Positions 63,138 to 64,000 of a stretch of DNA of 64,000 bases are shown piece by piece; position 1 is the stretch's first letter; every line of letters begins with the position of its first letter. This stretch comes from an uncultured Colwellia sp. GTDB taxonomy: Bacteria > Pseudomonadota > Gammaproteobacteria > Enterobacterales > Alteromonadaceae. Made by a program: the position numbers and the translations under genes. The stretch spans positions 34,266 to 98,265 of the forward strand of contig CAJXQJ010000013.1 of NCBI GenBank assembly GCA_913058245.1, written 5' to 3'. The notes below the pieces were generated by a model. The model was not told the origin of the DNA. It searched no databases and saw only the letters and a program-made list of their open reading frames with translations.

Positions 63138-63992
63138 TTAAGAGCTAGCTAGGGCTAAATCGCGGTGACGAGATTGAACGTCATCGCGCTCTTTACGCAT
63201 ATTATTGGCAAGTAATTCCGCGATATAAACAGATCTGTGCTTACCACCCGTACAACCTATGGCGATAGTGACATAACTACGATTATTACGCTCAAGGTGC
63301 GGTAACCAAGTCATCATAAAGCTGTTTATTTGCCAGATAAACTTGGTCACTATTGGTTGGCTTGCTAAGAAATCTTGCACTGGTTTATCTAAACCTGTGT
63401 AGCCTTTCAATTCTTTATCCCAATAAGGGTTAGGTAGGAAGCGAGCATCGAAAACATAATCGGCATCTTGAGGAACGCCGTGCTTGAAACCAAAAGATTC
63501 GAAAACAATAACCATTGAGCCAGATTTTTTGCCTAAAATTCTTTCTCGTACCAAATCAGCCAATTGGTGTGGTGAAAGTTGGCTGGTATTAATATATAAA
63601 TGTGCGCGAGTTGCAATTGGTGCTAGTAATTGCTTTTCCAGTGCAATCGCTTGATCAAGTGCGATATTTTGTTTAATTAAAGGGTGTAAACGTCGCGTTT
63701 CGCTAAAACGGCGAATGAGATCGCTATCATCAGCATCTAAATAGAGTAAGTTTAATTCAACCGCGCTGGGCAGGTAATCGATAATCTCTGGAACATCATT
63801 CGGGTCAGCGGGTAAATTACGAACATCAAGGCTAACGGCAACATTCTCGTAATCATTGATCACAGTATGGGTTAATGCGGGCAATAAATTTACCGGAATG
63901 TTATCAACACAATAGTAGCCTAAATCTTCTAAGACTCTAAGTGCCACACTTTTACCTGAGCCGGAACGGCCACTGACAATGATTAATTTCAC
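63138..63992 (-). CDS. rapZ: RapZ, RNase adapter protein
   Basis: RapZ is an RNA-binding adapter; in E. coli it delivers the GlmZ small RNA to RNase E to control glucosamine synthesis. The protein has 284 residues. The Walker A motif is GRSGSGKSVALRVLEDLGYYCVDN, and the C-terminal domain has FGFKHGVP, FDARFLPNPYW and IGCTGGKHRSVYIAE. The start is GTG at 63992, eight bases from the edge of the window, so its ribosome site is not fully visible. ptsN is expected upstream, outside the window. Confidence 0.96.
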   Translation of the reverse strand: MKLIIVSGRSGSGKSVALRVLEDLGYYCVDNIPVNLLPALTHTVINDYENVAVSLDVRNLPADPNDVPEIIDYLPSAVELNLLYLDADDSDLIRRFSETRRLHPLIKQNIALDQAIALEKQLLAPIATRAHLYINTSQLSPHQLADLVRERILGKKSGSMVIVFESFGFKHGVPQDADYVFDARFLPNPYWDKELKGYTGLDKPVQDFLASQPIVTKFIWQINSFMMTWLPHLERNNRSYVTIAIGCTGGKHRSVYIAELLANNMRKERDDVQSRHRDLALASS

Positions 63993-64000
63993 TGGTAATT

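Overview
The window looks like chromosome from an A+T-rich marine gammaproteobacterium of the Alteromonadales, most like Colwellia/Thalassotalea (inference). The grounds are the FabY-type ketosynthase, an ArcA regulator paired with a free-standing Hpt protein as in Shewanella, the DUF2956 and DUF2726 proteins, a dimeric dUTPase, the NPr-RapZ pair and a nosRZDFYL operon. I see no rRNA, tRNA, insertion sequence, phage gene or CRISPR array. Many genes start with TTG or GTG.

Layout. 0-4 kb: end of an unknown gene, a 2OG-Fe(II) oxygenase, a hotdog thioesterase, ssb, and norEF plus a small membrane protein. 4-11 kb: a gltS/K+ channel pair, two small unknown genes, anmK with an M23 endopeptidase, and tyrS. 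11-19 kb: the complete nitrous-oxide reductase operon nosRZDFYL. 19-29 kb: small housekeeping and unknown genes (DUF4136 lipoprotein, rraB, a beta-barrel protein, TRIC channel, rhodanese, CobD-like protein, mtnN, DUF2726, dUTPase, DUF2956), a citrulline-hydrolase-like gene divergent from an Lrp regulator, and a membrane-bound XRE regulator. 29-35 kb: a three-gene RND/LolA-like/outer-membrane cassette divergent from an ArsR repressor. 35-41 kb: AraC-type regulator, fabY, a diguanylate cyclase and a periplasmic binding protein. 41-49 kb: gltBD and folE2. 49-53 kb: Hpt, arcA, a sensor kinase and rsmC. 53-59 kb: a tandem DsbA-fold protein, then a lysine riboswitch heading dapA-dapD-lysA and an AstE/AspA-family hydrolase. 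59-64 kb: yjgA, pmbA, mgtE, ptsO (NPr) and rapZ.

How the parts work together. norEF and nosR each lie behind a TTGAT-N4-GTCA site and a -10 hexamer at exactly the same spacing, so an FNR/DNR-type activator probably switches on both respiratory units when oxygen falls. The Hpt-ArcA pair adds a second redox regulator. The ArsR repressor carries two cysteines 66 residues apart, as in the persulfide/oxidant sensors SqrR, BigR and HlyU, and its intergenic region holds two imperfect palindromes. It therefore probably controls the RND envelope cassette in response to reactive sulfur or oxidants.

The most unusual unit is the lysine-riboswitch operon. It encodes the succinylase-branch enzyme DapD and LysA but no DapE. 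An AstE/AspA-type deacylase sits where a desuccinylase would be expected. The riboswitch is followed by a long hairpin without a U-tract and by a second hairpin that buries the ribosome-binding site.
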